In this document: piece by piece, positions 4,458-6,217 of the stretch
How positions within the stretch are numbered: position 1 is the stretch's first letter
Layout of the letters: each line of letters opens with the position of its first letter
The notes under the pieces: model-generated
Database searches by the model: none
Told to the model about the DNA's origin: nothing
The model's input: the letters and a program-made list of their open reading frames with translations, nothing else
Position numbers and translations under genes: made by a program
Source: DATKMP01 sp035541775
GTDB lineage: Bacteria; Bacteroidota; Ignavibacteria; UBA10030
Direction: 5' to 3'
NCBI GenBank assembly: GCA_035541775.1
Contig: DATKMP010000204.1
Coordinates: 1 to 6,217 of the forward strand
DNA length: 6,217 nt

Positions 4458-6217
4458 TTAAATATAATCGGCAAAGATTAATTCTAATTTTAATCTCCAA
4501 TTTTCTGGCAACGATGCCCATTCATTTCCCCATTTTTGTGTTTCAAGAAATGCTTTATACGGCTTTTCTGATGATGGGATAGCGTAACCTACTTCATTTT
4601 CTACACATTCACACATAAGGATTGGTGTTCTTTTATCTTTAAGTAAATTGGCAATTACCTCGTTAAATTTTTCTGCTCCAGCAATTCCACTATCTTTATC
4701 ATGCACCACGATCGGAACAATGCCAAATGACAACAAATATTTTACTAATCCAACAATTGTAGCTTTTCCCCTTGCTTTAAGAATTTCAAAATCAGAAAGG
4801 ATCGATAAATATTTTTGTCTCGGCAATCTTCTCAAACTCTCTTTAATAAGAATATCTTCTGTATCACCCTCTACAATAACTACATGCTTTGCAAAGAAAA
4901 GACGGGCGAGATAATCATCGATTTTCATTAACATTTTCACATTTGATTTATCGTCTTCTTGCAAAGTTTTAAAATTATCTGATACACTAAATGGATACGC
5001 TATTACACCTTCTGCTGAAATTTTAAGACTATTAAGCACCTGGCGAGGTTTTCTTGAAAGATCAATGAGAAATGGAGAATGTGTAGTCGCAACAATTTGT
5101 GAATTTTCGCAACTCAAATCATAAATTGTATCTCGCATTTGATTCGCTGCGCTTGGATGAAGATAAATCTCTGGTTCTTCAAAACAAATAATTATGGGAC
5201 GAATTCCTTCATCTTCTCTTTTTGAAAGCCAACGCTGTCTAAAACGAAGCATTCCAAATGCCGCTGCACGTACCATTCCTGATCCTTGTTGACCTACAGG
5301 AGTTTTAACGTTGCTTGACATTTCAATATGAAATGTCGGCTTTAAAGCTTTATTTGGATCACTTAAATCAGTAACTGCATAAATTTTTGAATCGGGGAAG
5401 ACTCCTGATAAAACAGCATTAAGTTCATTAAGCATTTTACCAAATTCTGATTTACTGTCTTCGGGGTCTAATTCTTTTGATAAGGCATCAAGAAATTTTT
5501 GAGCTTCCTTATAATTATCTGAAGCTGTTCTGACATCCTCAAATAAATCGTTCAGTGTTTTACCTAACACTCCAGATGTCCCACCATCAATTTCACCTAT
5601 GGATGTATCAGCCGGAATAAGAAGATAACGAGGGAGTTTCTTTAAAACATTCTGCGGAATGCCTCCAGGATTTTGAAACCATGTGTCATCGTTTTGAATA
5701 TCCCATATTTCATCAAGTTGTTCCAATTTATCAAGAAAAGCTTTGCTTGTACCGATCTTCTTTTCTCTTTCTGGAAATAATTCAAGAACAATATTTTCGT
5801 CTAATCCTTTGCTTATTAAATCATTGGCTGTTGTGCATGTTTCAAATTCCGGTTTACGCACTCTTGTCTTGGATTTAAATTCAATGATTACATCTTTGCT
5901 CATTTCATATGTTTTGCGATACACAACGGATAAACCAGAATCATTATCAGACATTTTCTCATACTCAAAGATCCGTCCTTTAAAACCGCGCCAAGTGTTT
6001 GCGTCTACTGGCAGATTTCTAAATTCTGCCTCAAACACGATCGTATTTACAATTGGTTTGGTCTCCTTCGTCTCTTCATCGATAACAGAATAATAATCTG
6101 TACTAGGTATGGATTTTTGTGCGCTCAATAAATATTCGATAGCTTTAAATACAGTACTTTTACCTGAGTTATTAGGTCCAATTAAAAAAGTAGCATCTCC
6201 AAAAGTAATTTCTGTAT
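4458..6217 (-). CDS. OLD-family ATPase / TOPRIM nuclease (5' end outside window)
   Basis: The frame is open to the right edge, with 585 visible residues. The TTG at 6128 cannot be the start because Walker A, GPNNSGKST, lies upstream in frame (visible residues 13-21, bases 6153-6179), preceded by TEITFGDATFLI. So only a short N-terminal piece is missing. Further motifs are an ABC-like signature region GQQGSGMVRAAAFGMLRF (308-325), Walker B PIIICFEEPEIYLHP (340-354) and a His switch ATTHSPFLID (376-385). The C-terminal TOPRIM domain has VVIVEGDTEDILI (445-457) and VVHDKDSG (503-510), plus CECVENEVGY (535-544) at the usual third acidic site. OLD proteins are metal-dependent nucleases driven or gated by ABC-type ATPase domains; several act against phage. 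The next gene downstream is a RAYT, not a UvrD-like helicase, so a stand-alone class 1 OLD is more likely than GajA of Gabija. Base composition is lower in G+C than the nusB side, suggesting acquisition. Family assignment is firm; defence role is inferred. Confidence 0.92.
   Translation of the reverse strand, partial: TEITFGDATFLIGPNNSGKSTVFKAIEYLLSAQKSIPSTDYYSVIDEETKETKPIVNTIVFEAEFRNLPVDANTWRGFKGRIFEYEKMSDNDSGLSVVYRKTYEMSKDVIIEFKSKTRVRKPEFETCTTANDLISKGLDENIVLELFPEREKKIGTSKAFLDKLEQLDEIWDIQNDDTWFQNPGGIPQNVLKKLPRYLLIPADTSIGEIDGGTSGVLGKTLNDLFEDVRTASDNYKEAQKFLDALSKELDPEDSKSEFGKMLNELNAVLSGVFPDSKIYAVTDLSDPNKALKPTFHIEMSSNVKTPVGQQGSGMVRAAAFGMLRFRQRWLSKREDEGIRPIIICFEEPEIYLHPSAANQMRDTIYDLSCENSQIVATTHSPFLIDLSRKPRQVLNSLKISAEGVIAYPFSVSDNFKTLQEDDKSNVKMLMKIDDYLARLFFAKHVVIVEGDTEDILIKESLRRLPRQKYLSILSDFEILKARGKATIVGLVKYLLSFGIVPIVVHDKDSGIAGAEKFNEVIANLLKDKRTPILMCECVENEVGYAIPSSEKPYKAFLETQKWGNEWASLPENWRLKLELIFADYI

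Noticed and set aside
4648..4914. Plus-strand open frame opposite the TOPRIM region of the OLD gene
   Set aside because: It is the antisense of a conserved catalytic domain, with no motif or ribosome-binding support.
4458..6128. OLD gene starting at TTG 6128
   Set aside because: The Walker A motif lies upstream in the same open frame, so the gene must begin beyond the right edge.
4458..6217. Gabija system (GajA with GajB)
   Set aside because: The protein fits the OLD/GajA superfamily, but the gene immediately downstream is a RAYT and no UvrD-like helicase is present in the window.

Overview
The window joins two kinds of sequence. The left half (about 1-3032) holds three plus-strand genes with moderate base composition: the 3' end of a TPR-repeat protein, a complete nusB, and a UMF1/Atg22-type MFS transporter whose start codon overlaps the nusB stop. 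The right half (about 3102-6217) holds three minus-strand genes: a small protein ending in a fibronectin type III-like module, a REP-associated tyrosine transposase (RAYT), and an OLD-family ATPase/TOPRIM nuclease that runs off the right edge. The two blocks converge on a bidirectional hairpin terminator at 3061-3091.

Organism: a bacterium. Three features are reminiscent of the Bacteroidota/Chlorobiota/Ignavibacteria group: the TPR tail of a kinase- or TolB-like-TPR regulator, a UMF1 transporter, and a short cytoplasmic-looking FnIII-like protein. This is an impression from gene style. No rRNA or other phylogenetic marker is present beyond NusB, which was not compared with a database. The OLD gene is visibly richer in A+T than the left-hand genes, which suits an acquired accessory segment.

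Function: nusB and the transporter are almost certainly co-transcribed (ATGA overlap), with a plausible sigma70-like promoter before nusB. The right-hand genes look accessory. The OLD protein has Walker A, ABC-like signature, Walker B, His switch and TOPRIM acidic motifs. It has no UvrD-like helicase gene downstream, so it resembles a stand-alone (class 1) OLD nuclease more than a Gabija pair. The upstream side lies outside the window.

The most striking element is a perfect 28-bp palindrome (4083-4110) inside the RAYT coding sequence. It is translated in frame as V-G-T-R-H-A-V-S-L in a loop of the transposase. RAYT enzymes act on REP palindromes, so this may be the enzyme's own type of substrate embedded in its gene. 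No CRISPR array, tRNA, rRNA or complete insertion sequence was seen. The only gaps between genes are about 100 bases or less, and their contents are described in the feature list.
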